Shown here in pieces: positions 44,533 to 59,989 of a DNA stretch of 64,000 nt. Made by a program: the position numbers and the translations under genes. Location of the stretch: positions 19,480 to 83,479 of the forward strand of contig JADHYX010000047.1 of assembly GCA_027604685.1 (NCBI GenBank). Reading direction: 5' to 3'. This stretch comes from Lobulomyces angularis (Eukaryota > Chytridiomycota > Chytridiomycetes > Lobulomycetales > Lobulomycetaceae). The notes beneath the pieces are model-generated. The model was given only the letters and a program-made list of their open reading frames with translations, did not search any database and was not told where the DNA came from. Position 1 is the first letter of the stretch. Each line of letters begins with the position of its first letter.

Positions 44533-45949
44533 CTATTTTTTTTTTGTAGGATTATGTAAGTTCCAAGCTCTTTTGCATTGTGCATCATTCATTTTATTAT
44601 CCATTCTAAAAAAAATAAAACAAAACAAGAAGTTAATGAGAAACTTTTTAACTTTACCTTCTGGCAACTTCTGTAAAGGAAGAAGTACCTATTTCATTCA
44701 CGATAGAAACAAGTTTTTGAATATCCTGTTGACTTAAATCTTTTAAATTTCCTTGATACAGGTCTGGACAAAGCACATTTTCATATCGCTCTCGGCACTG
44801 TACATCACTTCTTTGAGGAACCTCACATTGAATTAAGTTCCACTTTCCTCTGCCAAATTTTTTTACCGCTTTAATTAACAAATCATCTTCAGATTTTTTC
44901 CATCTTCCTAGTTTCCTATCAGAGCTTACATGTTTAAATTTATGTAAGCATTGCCCAGCTTCTCTAGTAAATCCTCTAATTTTTAGTTCGTTGGAAACTT
45001 GATTTGAAAAAAATTAATTTTTTTCGAAAGTAAAACAATGGGTATGTATTACTTTTTGTCCACTTTTTTCCGTATTTACTAAAAAGATCCTTAAGCAGAG
45101 CAACTTCTTCAGCAGACCAAATTTCATGATTTAAATTATTATTGTATTCAGATTTATAATACTTGAAGCATTGCCAAGGTAACTTTCCATTCTAAAAAAG
45201 GTAAATAAAGTGTGAGAAATTAAAAAAAGAGTTTGTTATCAAAATAGCTCAGCTTTACTATCAAAAATTGATTTTTCCATCCTTTTATTTTATTCAATAA
45301 TTTCTAAAATAATTTTCAAACTTACACCTAATTTTTCTGCAACGTAAAACCAGCGATTGTTCACTGGTTCATCGCCTTCAACATGCAAATCAATTAAGTG
45401 ATTTAATTTAACTTTTTCAGTCTGAGTAAAGTCAGCAGTGTTAATATTAGGATCTAAATTATTCTCCCATTCAATTCGACATTCGATAGGGGATCGACCC
45501 TTTACCTAACAAGAAAGAAATTAGTAATAGCTATTTTCTATAAGAATACATTATAGGATATAACTTCCCAATCTAATGGAATTTTTTTGTTAGCTGAAGA
45601 GTTGTTACTTTCATAATTAAAAAAGGATATCCAATCTTGAACGGCATTAGTCAAATTACGTTTTTCTTTTAGCTCCCAGCTTGTAGCAAACATAATCCTT
45701 TGATTTAATTGATTTAAGTTAGTAACTAACTGAGGAGAATCAAATTCTTGATCTCTAAAAAAAGGTTTCGTTCTTGGAATATTATAGACTTTGTTCCTAT
45801 CATAGTTTTCCTAGAAAAAGAACAGTCAGTTTATTGAGGTAGAATAGAAGTTAAACATTTTTCAATAAATTGGAGTCTTTTGAGTTGCAGTCTAGGTTAC
45901 CAAGAGTTGCAGACTTTAGAGACGAAGTAATCTCTAACTCATCCCCCAT
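44533..45949 (-). CDS. Myb-repeat protein, SNAPc subunit 4-like
   Basis: About seven exons. The ATG at 45949 starts MGDELEITSSLKS. An N-terminal block ENYDRNKVYNIPRTKPFF, joined across an intron at about 45812, is reminiscent of the region ahead of the Myb repeats in SNAPC4. Several Trp-containing repeats follow: KIPLDWEVKGRSPIECRIEW, NRWFYVAEKLGNGKLPWQCF, EIWSAEEVALLKDLFSKYG, REAGQCLHKFKHV, then the best repeat GRWKKSEDDLLIKAVKKFGR with KWNLIQCEVPQRSDVQCRER. SNAPc4 binds the proximal sequence element of snRNA genes. A general Myb protein is the alternative. The last exon (MDNKMNDAQCKRAW...) ends at TAG 44533. It diverges from the kinase gene with 209 bp between starts. Confidence 0.72.
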
Positions 45950-46158
45950 TCTCAATAAGCTAATGATAGCTTTAGCTCAAACAAATAAGGTTTTTTAAAG
46001 GGCGATTTGTTGAATGATAAAACAAATTGGACGTGCAAAACAATTTTTTAAATAAAATTTTTTTTGGTGAGATAAATTTCATGTTTAGTATTAATAGAAT
46101 AAAATTCCATTTTAGTTAATAAAACATAATTATATTACAATTAAATTAATAACACTTT
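45950..46158. promoter_or_regulatory. Bidirectional upstream region (Myb gene / kinase gene)
   Basis: 209 bp between divergent ATGs, A/T rich, no recognised factor site. Confidence 0.4.
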
Positions 46159-49174
<3,016 letters not shown>

Positions 49175-49507
49175 ATTTGGTCAATCCTAATCACACTATT
49201 AATGCAATCTTCAAAACCCTAGTAAATTTGTCTTTATACCAAAAGAGAATAAATATCATATAATCCAAGTTTTTTTTTCCAATTAAATACTTCGCTAATA
49301 ATAATTTTTTTTTTTGATATATAGAATTACATGTAACATTTTTAGATTTGAACTACACAAAATAGTTTAGATAAATGAAATATTTATTTTTTATAGAAAT
49401 AAAGTAAAAAAAAATTTTATGAAAAGGATTATTAGGAAAAATGTATTCCAAAGTTAAATTCTTTTTGATTCTGGAGACCAAGGAGATATTTTCTAAAAAA
49501 AAAATTA
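49175..49507. other. Intergenic between convergent genes
   Basis: About 330 bp of A/T-rich DNA containing AATAAA-like strings (about 49248 and 49399) on the plus strand; no ORF or RNA. Confidence 0.45.
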
Positions 49508-50090
49508 TCAATTTCTCTCAAAATCTATTTCATTTAAAACCTTCGTAGTGGTATTATAAGGTGTATACCGAGATGAAGTACCTTGATTAAATAAAAAATA
49601 AAATTCCCCAATTTAGTTAAAAAAATAAAATAAAATAAAAAAATAAAAACCTGTGAGATGTTCAACATGAGGGGGTGTGAATTTAGGAGAACTGAATTTA
49701 TAAATTCCAGGGTGGTCATCTGTCATTCTGTGAATCCATCCATGCCATTCTGGAGTAATTTGACTAGCATCCCAGTTATATTTTCCTTATAAAATTTGAA
49801 GGGGGAATAAATGAGAGGTTTTTGTAATAAAGTAAATTTTCTCACCATATACTACCCACCTTCCTCTATTAGATTGATCAAGGGGGTTCTTTTTTAATAA
49901 AATAAAATAAATCCAAATTTTTATTATACTTTATACATACTTCATAGTATTGATTTCCATATGAATCAGTACCAACTAAAGTCCCAGTTCTGGGTTGGTC
50001 GGCCGTCAATATTTGATATATTGTACTTTTCAGACCCTTTGTTCTAATTGACGCCAATGTCGCTACCACCAAATTGCTATAAGTTGACAT
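49508..50090 (-). CDS. NADH dehydrogenase (complex I) accessory subunit NDUFA12/B17.2
   Basis: Four exons, about 135 residues. MSTYSNLVVATLASIRTKGL opens the protein. Family blocks are GTLVGTDSYGNQYYE (about 49940), GRWVVYGKYNWDASQITPEW (about 49790-49860), HGWIHRMTDDHPG (about 49720), and after the last intron RYTPYNTTTKV (about 49550). The motif order Y-x-E, RWVVY, PPEWHxWLHxMTDD and YxPYxTT is that of NDUFA12/B17.2. The protein sits on the matrix arm of respiratory complex I, so this organism should keep a mitochondrial complex I. Confidence 0.92.
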
Positions 50091-50768
50091 TTTATCAAAA
50101 TTTGTTTAACCACAAAAATGGGGTTTAAGTAAAACTTTTTTATTTCATTATTTTAATTAATCAATCGAGTTCACTAAAAAAATTTTATTTTTTTTTATTT
50201 TTATACTATTGGAAACATTAACCATTTTTGTTGTTCACTACAGCAGTTGCAATTTTAGGGGCCAAACCTAAACAATCACAATAAAGCATGCCAAATTCAA
50301 ATAGAAAGTCTATTATTTATCCATTTTCCCAGCCTTCCTTTTAACCAGAGCAAGTTGAATAATATTGTGAAATACAAAAAAAGAAGCTTTTGTTGTTAGG
50401 TACCATCAATTCAAATTTTTAATCATCTCAATAACTTTGGAATAATTATTTGTAAACAAATCCTCTCATTTCATTTAACAAAATGTATAAAAAGATCTAG
50501 CATGTATTTATATAAGTATTAAGCAATGTGACGGAAAAGAAGTCAAGTTACAAATTTGCTTGTTAAAACGAACTCATTAACTCTTGTTTTTTAATCTAAT
50601 TACATATACTGTTCCTCTTTTGGTTTGAAATAAATTTTCTTTTTATCGATTTTATTTCAATTTTTAATTGATATTATATATTAATGCCAAAAAAGTATGT
50701 TTAAATTATTAATTTTTGAAACTCCGAAATTTCACTTCACTACAGTTTATTTTTATAACAGCATCTAA
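50091..50768. promoter_or_regulatory. Divergent upstream region of NDUFA12 and DIP2 genes
   Basis: About 680 bp; slightly less homopolymeric than most gaps (for example around 50230-50330). No ORF, RNA or recognised element was found. Confidence 0.4.
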
Positions 50769-53700
50769 ATGAGTATTTCAATTATTAGTAAGTATCAAAA
50801 GGAAATTGAAGAACTTGATCAAGAGCTAAATGATGGTGACATTACTCAAAAGGGCTATGAAAAAAAAAAAAATTTAATACTTTTAAGAGAAATTGAAGAG
50901 GAACTGGCAAATGGTGAGATTACCTTAAAAGGTTTTGAAAAAAAGAAAGCATTACTTTTAAATGAAAATATTCTGGGGCGGAAGCCAACTGAGTTAAAGA
51001 AAGAAGAGCAGCAGACGTCAAAGGTAACTCCTTTGGAACCTCCGAAACACAACGTGTCCAAAATAAATGCCATTCATTATGAGCAAAAATCTATTATTCC
51101 CTCTACTTTTACTGAAATCCCACCAAAGCCTTTAAAACCAACTTTTGTCGGTTCCAACTCAATGCCTCAGCAAAATAACACTGAAAATGTTACTGAACCG
51201 ACAATTAATGTTTTCGATAAAAAAAATTTTACCAAAATATCAAAAGGAAACCAATTTCAGATTGATTTGGAGGAAATGAAAGCAGCTAAGTCTGAATTGA
51301 AAAGTCGAAATCGAGGGTATCAAGTAGTGGACTCAAACGATGGAAACGTTCAGGATTATTTATCTGACGAAAACCTTAACAGTAGATTTAGCTCTACTTC
51401 AGATTTTTCCGACTTGTCAGGAAAAGTTTCTCCCCTTGAAAATGAAATTTCAAGGGCAGCATCAGATCAGGATTATTTTACTACTAATGACTTTACCTCT
51501 ACGTCTCCACAATATCTTTTTAGGACTAATACCATGAAATCACATACATACCCATCAAACATATTTCCAGTAATTAAATTAAATTGCAATTAAAATTTTT
51601 TTTAGGAGCCGCTAGAGTGTGCTTCAAATGCTTTTCATGCCTTAAAATCAAGTTTGACTACTGATTCAAACGAAGCTTCTGAAAAAATAATAGGAAAACA
51701 AAGTCTCCCGACATTTAGAGATGAATTTGCAGTAAATGTGATAGATGAGGCAAGCAATGTACCTATGTCTTCTTTCGCGACTATTGCAGCCGTTTTAAGG
51801 TTTCGATCTCACCTTACTGAAGGAATGGATATTTTATCGATAATAGATGGAAAAGGAAAGTTGATGAACTCAATGACTTTTGGGAAATTAAATTCAAAAG
51901 CATCAAAAGTCGCTCAATGTATCAAAGAAAAAGCATCTTTAGCAATAGGTTCTAATATTGGCTTAATATATAAAAAAGGAGAATTAGCTGACTATGTGAC
52001 TGCATTATTTGGGTGCTTTTATGCCGGTTTCCTTTTTTGCTCAAACCTTAATTTTTTTTTTACTCAAAATTCCTATTTTTTTTTTTGCACTTTAAAGGAA
52101 TGGTTGCAGTTCCTATTGTAACTTGCTGTGTTGGTATACAGGAAGAGCTCTTGGATATAGAACATATTCTTGAAGCTGCCAAGATATCATGTAACAATTT
52201 CTTAAAAAAAAATCAAGATAATAATTTTTAATACAGTAATATTAACTACGGATTCAACGTTGAAGTCGTTGACCAGGGATTTCATTACTTATCGGGGACA
52301 GGTTCCAATAAAGGTTGACTGGTGGAAAACCAACGAATTTGGATCTTTCCAGAATAAAAAAGGCGCAGAAGAAATTTTAAATCTTTATCCAAATGATGTG
52401 GCATATATTGAATATACTAAAAGTCCCGAAGGACTGCTGAAGGGAATACCAATTGATCACAAGACAATATTGAGTCTATGTAATACTGCTAAGGCTTCAA
52501 ATCTTCTAAAAGGTTCAGATATACTTTTCAGTTTAATTGAACCTAGACAACAGTTTGGATTAGTATATGGTTTTTTTTTTTCTATTTTTAATGGAAATAC
52601 ATTTATGCACTCCCCTGATTATATTTCAAGAACACCTGGTGGGTTTATGAAATGTGTTTCTAAATTCAAAGGTAACTAGACAAATTAAAAATATAATATC
52701 TTTAAATTTTAAAAAGTTACCGTTGTTTTGTCCGACCATACTTCAATGGTTGAAATATTGAGCAGTAATATAGCATTCAAACAGCAAATTCAATCAACCC
52801 CCAAAAAAAACGCCTTGTCTTATTTGTCAACTTTGCATACAATATTTTTGGAATGCCTTTTTACCAATGCGCCGTTCATGGAAGAAATCAGTCAGAACTT
52901 TACTGATTACGGCCTTCAACCAAGACCTGACAAACTAGATGTGATAATTCCATGCCTTGCTTTAAATGAATTTGGAGGGTATCTTTTTTAATGGTTATTT
53001 TTATTTTTTGTAATAAATATGAAAAATTTGTAGTGCAGTTTTAAGCTGGAAAGACCGCATTGGCGATAGCGAAGAATTTAAACCCAATAATTATAGAAAA
53101 TCTAATTTTTTAAGCTTGCTTATAGAAAAAGATGATTTAAGGAAAAACATTGTAAATGTAAAGGGATATTCTGGTGACGGAATTGCAGATACTGATACCA
53201 TTTTAAGTCTTGATGCAAGCATTTTAAGCTCCATACCTGTTTTAAATATCTCTGAATCAGGCTTCATTGCTCCAGGTTTAAAAGTTGCTATAGTTCATCC
53301 TGAAACTAAAGCATTGCTACCCTCAAACTTTATTGGTGAAATTTGGGTTCAGGGTCTAAATAAATTTCCTCATAAGTATTTCGGTGATGACTCCATGCTC
53401 AGAGCAAGTCCTATACTTTTTACAGCGCCAAGCAGTTTATCAGAAATTAACTTTATCAAAAATTCTGGAGACTTTATTCGTACCAAGCTTTGTGGATTTC
53501 TGGTGAGTGATGACACCTTGGGAGGAGGAAAAAGGTTCATTCACCCTCGGCTATTTGTTGTTGGGATGCTATGTGATAGGATTCGGCAAAGAAGAATTGG
53601 AGGAGTATTGGAAGATGAAGGGGAACTCTTGACGCCGCACTTACAGGAGGCACCATCATCACCTATGAATTTAGATACGGAGAATAGTTTAACTGTTCTT

Positions 53701-56700
53701 TCAAAATCACTCTCGTTTGATTACTTTTTTACAAACTTATTGCTTGAAACGGTAATGGCAAAAGTTTCAGGAATTGAAAATTGGTAATAAAAAACAAAAT
53801 TATCTTCATTTTTTTTTTTTTTAATTTAATTTACTTTTAATTTGTTTAGTGTCATATTTAATATTTATATAAATGGTGAACATCTACCTGTTTTAGTGTA
53901 CGAATCCAATTTAGCGAAAAGTGAGCTTCACCAAACCTCAAGGTTAATTGCAAAGGTACTCTATGACTCCCAGAAGATTCGAATATTTTTAATTATCTCT
54001 TGTGCAGAGGGCATAATCCCACGTTTTAAGTTTTGCAATAATACTACAAAAAAAATCGAAAAGACAGATTTAAACACGGACTTTTCTGGCTACACTAATG
54101 GAGTGGCAACAAAACTTTGGAAATTTACTGCTGACAAAGGAAAGCAGGAAACAGTCAGCTTGATCAAAACTTTACTTATTGCCCATGACGTTAACGAATG
54201 TAAAAGTTTGTTTTTTAAAGGAGTATTAAACTCTAGATTCACCTGGTTATGTTCTGTAAACAATTATTTTTCTATTTTTTTTACTTATGCTTAATTTTTT
54301 ATTTATTTTATTTTAGGGAGTTATCACAAACATACCAACATATGAAAGATCACTGTTTGAGTACCAATCTAAGATGCAGGAATCTAAATTACAAAATAAG
54401 ACTCAAGGAGTTTCGCAGGTATGGGGCTCAACGTATCCTGTACCACTTTTAGATTCTCAGTTGGTAAGAAAATGCTTTTTGGAATGACTTCTTTTATTTT
54501 ATTTTATAAACAGGGAGATTTTATAGATATTACTGAATTTCCCACAATCTGCCATATCTTAATGTGGAGGGCAAAGTTTCATCCAGATTTATCACTCTTT
54601 TCATGCTACGATTTTAAAGGAAAGGAAAGTTCGTCAATGACTTTGAGAAAATTTTCCAGCCGAGTTCACAGTCTAGCGCACTACCTAATGGAAAAAAAAG
54701 AGTTGAAAGTAGGTGAAGTTGTTGGAATTTCCATTACTCCTGGAATAGACTTTCTAATAGCAGTGCATGCTTGCTTCTACTGTGGTGTGGTAGCTTTGCC
54801 AGTTGCAACAATCGACATTGGTAGAGTGAAAGAAGATATGATGAGTTTATTTGAATTGATCGATGAATTTAACATTAATACCATCCTGGTAAACCAAGTT
54901 TCGGAGGAACTATTTAAATCAAAAATTATAATTGGAAGTATTAAAAATTTTAGAGGAGGAAGTTTAAAAGAATTTCCTTATCTACTAAATATTCAGAAGG
55001 CACCGAAACTCAAAAAAGAAATGGCAGAAAGCGATAGCTTGATGCTGGATTGGATTACTGCTCATGATACTAAAATTGCAATGATCCAAGTCCATTACAG
55101 TCATGATATGACCAAAAAAACATCTTATCTGTCTCATAAAAATATGATGGAGCAATGTAGGATTCAAGCTATACACGGTAAAAAAATTCCATTTTTTATG
55201 TTATTATTAATATAAAAAATATAAAAACAACAAAAAAAAGGAAAAATGTTGGAATCTACTATACCTAATTCAGATTTAAAAAAACAAACATATTCTACAA
55301 AATTTCCAATAATTAGTTGTGTCCATTCTTGGTAAATTGGGAGGGGCTCCCCAAAAATTAAATTGAATTTTTACTTTACATTTGTTTTTTATTTTCTTCT
55401 TCCTTTGAAGTTCTGGTTTAGGTTTCATTTACTCTAGTTTACTATCGATTTATGTTGGATGTCTCCTGGTCATTATTCCAACTTTTGAATATTTTGCAAA
55501 TCCTGTAATTTTTTTTGAAATACTTTCGAAATTCAATGGTATTATCAAAAATAGAATAAAAAAAACCTTTCAATTGGATTTATTTTTCTGTAGCTAAAGA
55601 TGTCATTACTACATACTCAATGCTCTTTCATGCGATTCATAGTATGAAACCAGAAGAATTTAGAACTTTTTCTTTGCATCACCTAAACGCTTTTATGATT
55701 ATTACAGAAGGAAGAACCAGCAAAGAAAGAAGTAAATAAGAATAAAAAAAAATTTAAATTAAATTAAAGTTATAAAAATTTTGTGCTTACATATATATTT
55801 ATTAATTTTTTTTTTAACAAAACTTAAAAAAATTTTTTTATAAGATCAATTAATACGAGAAAAATTTAAGCAAAACAGGCTAGAATACTCATCCATAGCA
55901 CCTACTTATTCACCGGCAGTGAATCCAATGGTATCTACAAGAGGAAAAATAAAAGTCGGAATTACCTCGCTCTGGTTAGATTTGGAGGCACTCAGAATAA
56001 AAAAACTTAAAGTTCTGAATCAAATAACAGAAAACTCTGCTGAAGCTGGTGTTACTCAAAAAATTGAAACTATTCCAAGACATCTGGTGGATTTAAGTAT
56101 CGTAGTTGAGGATTCAGGACAGGTTTTTTATTTGCTTCATATGAATTATTGATGGAACTATATATTTTTTCCGTTTTGGTAGATATCAAATAACACAGTA
56201 GTTGTAATATTTAACTCAGAAGCCAACAGAGTTTGTAAATATAACGAATATGGTGAAATTTGGGTCAGGTAAAAAAAAAATGAAAAACTTAAATTAAATT
56301 GTAAAAATTAATTTTTTTTTCTATTAAGCTCATCAGGAAACGTTTCAGAAAATGAAAAAATGGGAAATGATTTTAACCTTGTAGTAAATGAGTTGAATTC
56401 GAATCTAAGATTTTGTAAAACTGGCGATTATGGATTTTTATGGCCAGTTTTTATAAATAATGACGATACCCACTCAATTGATGTTTCTACGGGTAATGAT
56501 TCTTTAAGAAAAAGTCAAACTTTAGGATGGGTATTTTAAAACATTTCATAACATGCACTTTTATTTTTTAAATTAAATTTTTTCTTCATAATAATTGTAC
56601 ATAGGAAGAAGTGGTACATTCAGGAAAAGATTACGAAATGGTACTATTTGTACTCGGTGCAATCAAGGATACTATAGAAGTAAACGGATTGGTACATTTT

Positions 56701-57107
56701 TTAATTGACGTTGAAAATTTTATCGAAAATTGTCATGATAATATTGTTTTAAATTCTTGGTAATAAATCTAATAATATTAAAATAAATATGAAGTTTTAT
56801 TTTATTAAAAAAAAAAAAAAAAAAAAGTGTGATCTTCAAGTCCAACCACATTGGGGAAAGAGGAGGAGAAGAAAAGATAATCGTAACATTAGAAGTAAAA
56901 GATGAAAGATTGACTTCAAGCTTGATACCATTCATTATTCAAAAAGTTTTGGAAAAATTTAAATTTTTAATCAATCAAATAATATTTTTTGAACTAGATA
57001 AATTACCAAAGTCTAGAAGTAAATTAAAAGAAAAACAAAGACAAATCACTAAATTTGAATTGGAAAATAATGCTATACCTTTTTTGGATATTTTTGCAGT
57101 TGATTAA
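50769..57107 (+). CDS. DIP2-family protein: DMAP1-binding repeats plus two adenylate-forming-like domains
   Basis: The longest gene, about 16 exons and roughly 1,800 residues. The N-terminus has a DMAP1-binding motif ELDQELNDGDITQKGYEKKK, the hallmark of DIP2, followed at once by a second copy (EIEEELANGEITLKGFEKKK). A disordered S/P-rich region follows. The first AMP-binding-like module begins ILSIIDGKGKLMNSMTFGKL (about 51830) and runs through GLIYKKGELADYV, VAYIEYTKSPEGLLKGIPID and GYSGDGIADTD to about 54200. The second starts FPTICHILMWRAKFHPDLSL (about 54540) and continues with GEVVGISITPGIDFLIAVHA, TFEYFANPVIFF and GEIWVRSSGNVS to the end. Known DIP2/Cmr2 proteins have FAAL-like domains and adjust diacylglycerol pools at vacuole and mitochondrial membranes. 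Many short exons between 55300 and 56800 make the exact join there less sure. Confidence 0.9.
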
Positions 57108-57231
57108 AAATTAAAATAAAATAAAATAATATAGAAAAAAAAAATACTATAAAATATAAATAGATAAATTAATTTAAAAATATGTATATTTTATAAATAA
57201 ATATATTTAACTACAAAAAGCTTCTACATTT

Positions 57232-57262
57232 TTATTATTTATTATTATTATTATTATTTTTT
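57232..57262. repeat. (ATT)n microsatellite at the RRP40 3' end
   Basis: About ten ATT/TTA units directly before the minus-strand RRP40 stop codon, likely in its 3' UTR. Confidence 0.8.
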
Positions 57263-58478
57263 TAGTCTTGGTAAATTTCAAACTGTTTAGCCAGCTTCAA
57301 AATTTCAATATTAAATTTATTTTTCCAATTTTTATAATTTTCAATAAACAATTCCTCTTCCCCTTCAGTTTCCAGATTCAAAAAATAGTTTCCTTCAGCT
57401 CTCTTTTTAAAAATAAACACATTAAGATATCTTTTTAAGGTATAACAATTGTATAGTTATTTAAAATTAAAATAATCTGCGGTTTTCATTTTTTTGACTA
57501 AAAAAAACTTACTTTTAAACAATTTACAATAAAGGTAACTTTTTTGGCAGTATCTGCACTGAGCCAGATGTATCCATTAATTCCAATCGCGACCTATTAA
57601 ACAAAAAAAAAAAGAATATGTAATGATTTATTTTATAATACTAACAAAAGTTAACATACTTCAAAAGGAAAAAGTTCACCTATACTAGAAAGTAGTGGAT
57701 GACGATCAGAGATTAACATCCTGGCAAGAAATAAGCTGATCTGAGTTGTAAAGGAAGGTAAGGAAGAATTTAATGGACCGAAACCAGGAAGAAGGCATTC
57801 CAGCTCTGGTTCCATATCTTTGTTTGCTAGTGTTACTTTTCCATAGATTATTGCATTAACCTAAAAAATGAAAATAATAAAAATTAAAAAAAATTAAAAA
57901 TTTCAATAGAAAAAAAATTTACTTCCAGTGAAGGGTGAGATCTTTTAGTAGCATTTTCAAAGGCCAGAATGGGTAAAGTTGCTGGATGTGCCCCACCAAT
58001 ATCAACTCTTTAAAAAAAGTTTATACTTTTTAATAAATAAAAACTTTCTAACCTATAATAATCTGAAGTTTTTCCAATTATAAATCCAACAACTGGGTCG
58101 TTTAATGCTGGAACGTACTAATTTAATTAACAATTTTTAATATTTTTTTTCTTTTTTTATACATAATTTATTAACAAGAAATGTATTAAAGAGGTATCTT
58201 TTTATCAACATTTCTTTCTTATTTTTTTTTTATTTTTTTTTTTATACACTATTTTGATTATTTTCAAACAAAAATTTATTTTATTTTTTTTAATTTTTTT
58301 TTGATACCCTCTTTTTATTATTTTCCAACCAAACTTTATTTTCTTTTTTTTGAAAAAAACCAGCCTTAAAAGAAACTAAATCATTATTGACCTGAAACAG
58401 TCCTGGCCCAACTTTTATCGTTCCTTTTAATTCCCTGGGAAGTTTATCCCCTGGAAGTAAAACTTGGTTTATTGACAT
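57262..58478 (-). CDS. RRP40: Exosome RNA-binding subunit Rrp40 (EXOSC3)
   Basis: Five exons, about 240 residues. MSINQVLLPGDKLPRELKG and IKVGPGL form the N-terminal beta-rich domain. The S1 domain starts at YVPALNDPVVGFIIGKTSDY (about 58060-58120) and reaches VDIGGAHPATLPILAFENAT and KRSHPSLE. After an intron come IIYGKVTLANKDMEPELECL (about 57800) and the KH-like end: GELFPFEVAIGINGYIWLSA (about 57560-57690). The motif order and length match Rrp40, one of the three cap subunits that guide RNA into the nuclear and cytoplasmic exosome. The stop lies beside an ATT microsatellite. Confidence 0.93.
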
Positions 58479-59989
58479 TTTTTTTTTATTAATTTTATTT
58501 TATTTTTTTTTTTTTTTTAAAAAAAACAGTTACTGAAGTACATTTTTAAAATAATTTCTTTAAGAATATTAATTTAATTATAGAATAACATTAACAAATT
58601 TTTTAGCTTTAGAAGAAATGATTTTGAGTATGATGATCAGTTTAATAGTCTAAATATACAGAAAAGTAAATTTCCACATTTTGTAGGTGTTGTTAAAAAA
58701 AAAATCATAAATTAAAACAGCATTATATTTAATCCCATTAAACAACAGTTCATCTAATTTTTAGTAGAAATTATCACTGTAATTTGAAAGAAGCAGCGCA
58801 TAAAAAACCTAAAAATTAAAACATATTGAAAAAAAAAGTTAATAAAATTAAGAAATACTAAAAGGTCACCAAATTTAAATAAAATGCGAGAAAAACTTAA
58901 AGACTACATTGTAAAAAGGGTGAAATGTGTAAAAGGTTATTTTTTGTAGAAAAAGAAATATAAATTTAATCCCAAATTTTTCTAAAAAATTATAGAAATA
59001 TTTGAAGTTTGTCATGGAATAATCAGCAATACTTGAGGTTTCGAAATTAAATGATTAACATTATTTGAAGGTTAATTAGGAGATTCAATTTTTAATTTGT
59101 TGAACTTTGTTTTCCCATGTAATATAAATATAATTATGGAATTATATAAAATTTAGTCTAAAATAAGATGAATTAATATAACATATTGTTACAATGTACT
59201 GTGATGAGCTAATATCTTAATGTATTCAATTACCTCAGTCACATCTCACCTTTTAAATAAACATTCTAATTAAAGTCAGAAAAACTACTCAGTTTGGTAA
59301 GTTTCCACTTATAAATTGTTAACACTTCAATTACAAAAAGTTTATATCAAAATTCAAGATACTCTCACGAACCCAATTAATTATTTTTTAATAACATGTA
59401 TCATTGTTCAACAATATTCAACTTGTACTATAAACTGTAGTCAGCTCACACAAAATATAGTATAAACATAGTATAAATACAGTATACATACGATAAAAAG
59501 TGTTTAAACATAGTATAAACGTTAATGAAGTATTTGTTTTATTCATTTTGTTGGGCATGCCACCCCTCCTATAAATATAACTATTTGAAGCTTTTTGAGG
59601 ATTTGAAGCTGTTTGACTACTGTTGTCTGATTTTCCTCTAAAACCCTTAAAACCCTCAGAATATTTGTATTACTCCGAAGTTTTTTTTATCATTGTTTCA
59701 AAAAGCATTATGAGCTTCAAACATTCTAATAAAGAAACGGCTTGGAATTTCAACAACTCTATCGCATTATTCGCTCAGTCTTACTTAAAGCTCCCACTTA
59801 TTACAAGAAACTTATTATTATAATTAATTAGATAATTTATATCATTTTTATTTAAGATTCTTATAAGATTCTTGTGTCTTTTTTTTTTTTTTTTTTGGTT
59901 CCGGATCTTGATAAACTTGCAACGTTCCGTAAATCATACATATAAACTTCCAAAAGCTGCCAAAAAAAAATACCGAAAATATTCTATAT
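58479..59989. promoter_or_regulatory. Long upstream region of the MFS transporter gene
   Basis: About 1.5 kb, divergent between RRP40 and the transporter. Short ORFs here (for example 59623-59823) start with TTG and look random. The part 59455-59522 has a repeated 'atagtataaa' motif (listed separately). GATA-type strings fitting HGATAR occur at about 59491 (CGATAA) and 59831 (AGATAA). They could bind a GATA factor, but such short sites are expected by chance in this composition. Confidence 0.4.
59455..59522 (+). repeat. Short direct repeats 'atagtataaa' upstream of the transporter
   Basis: Three close copies of 'atagtataaac/t' (about 59457, 59468 and 59509) and a variant 'acagtatac' (about 59479) lie within 70 bp, about 470-530 bp ahead of the transporter ATG. 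Confidence 0.7.

Noticed and set aside
58605..58700. Exon-like frame (SFRRNDFEYDDQFNSLNIQK) after an AG acceptor-like site
   Set aside because: No upstream exon, start codon or family match; the frame is short and isolated.
59623..59823. 66-codon open frame upstream of the MFS gene
   Set aside because: TTG start, mixed composition, no homology recognised.
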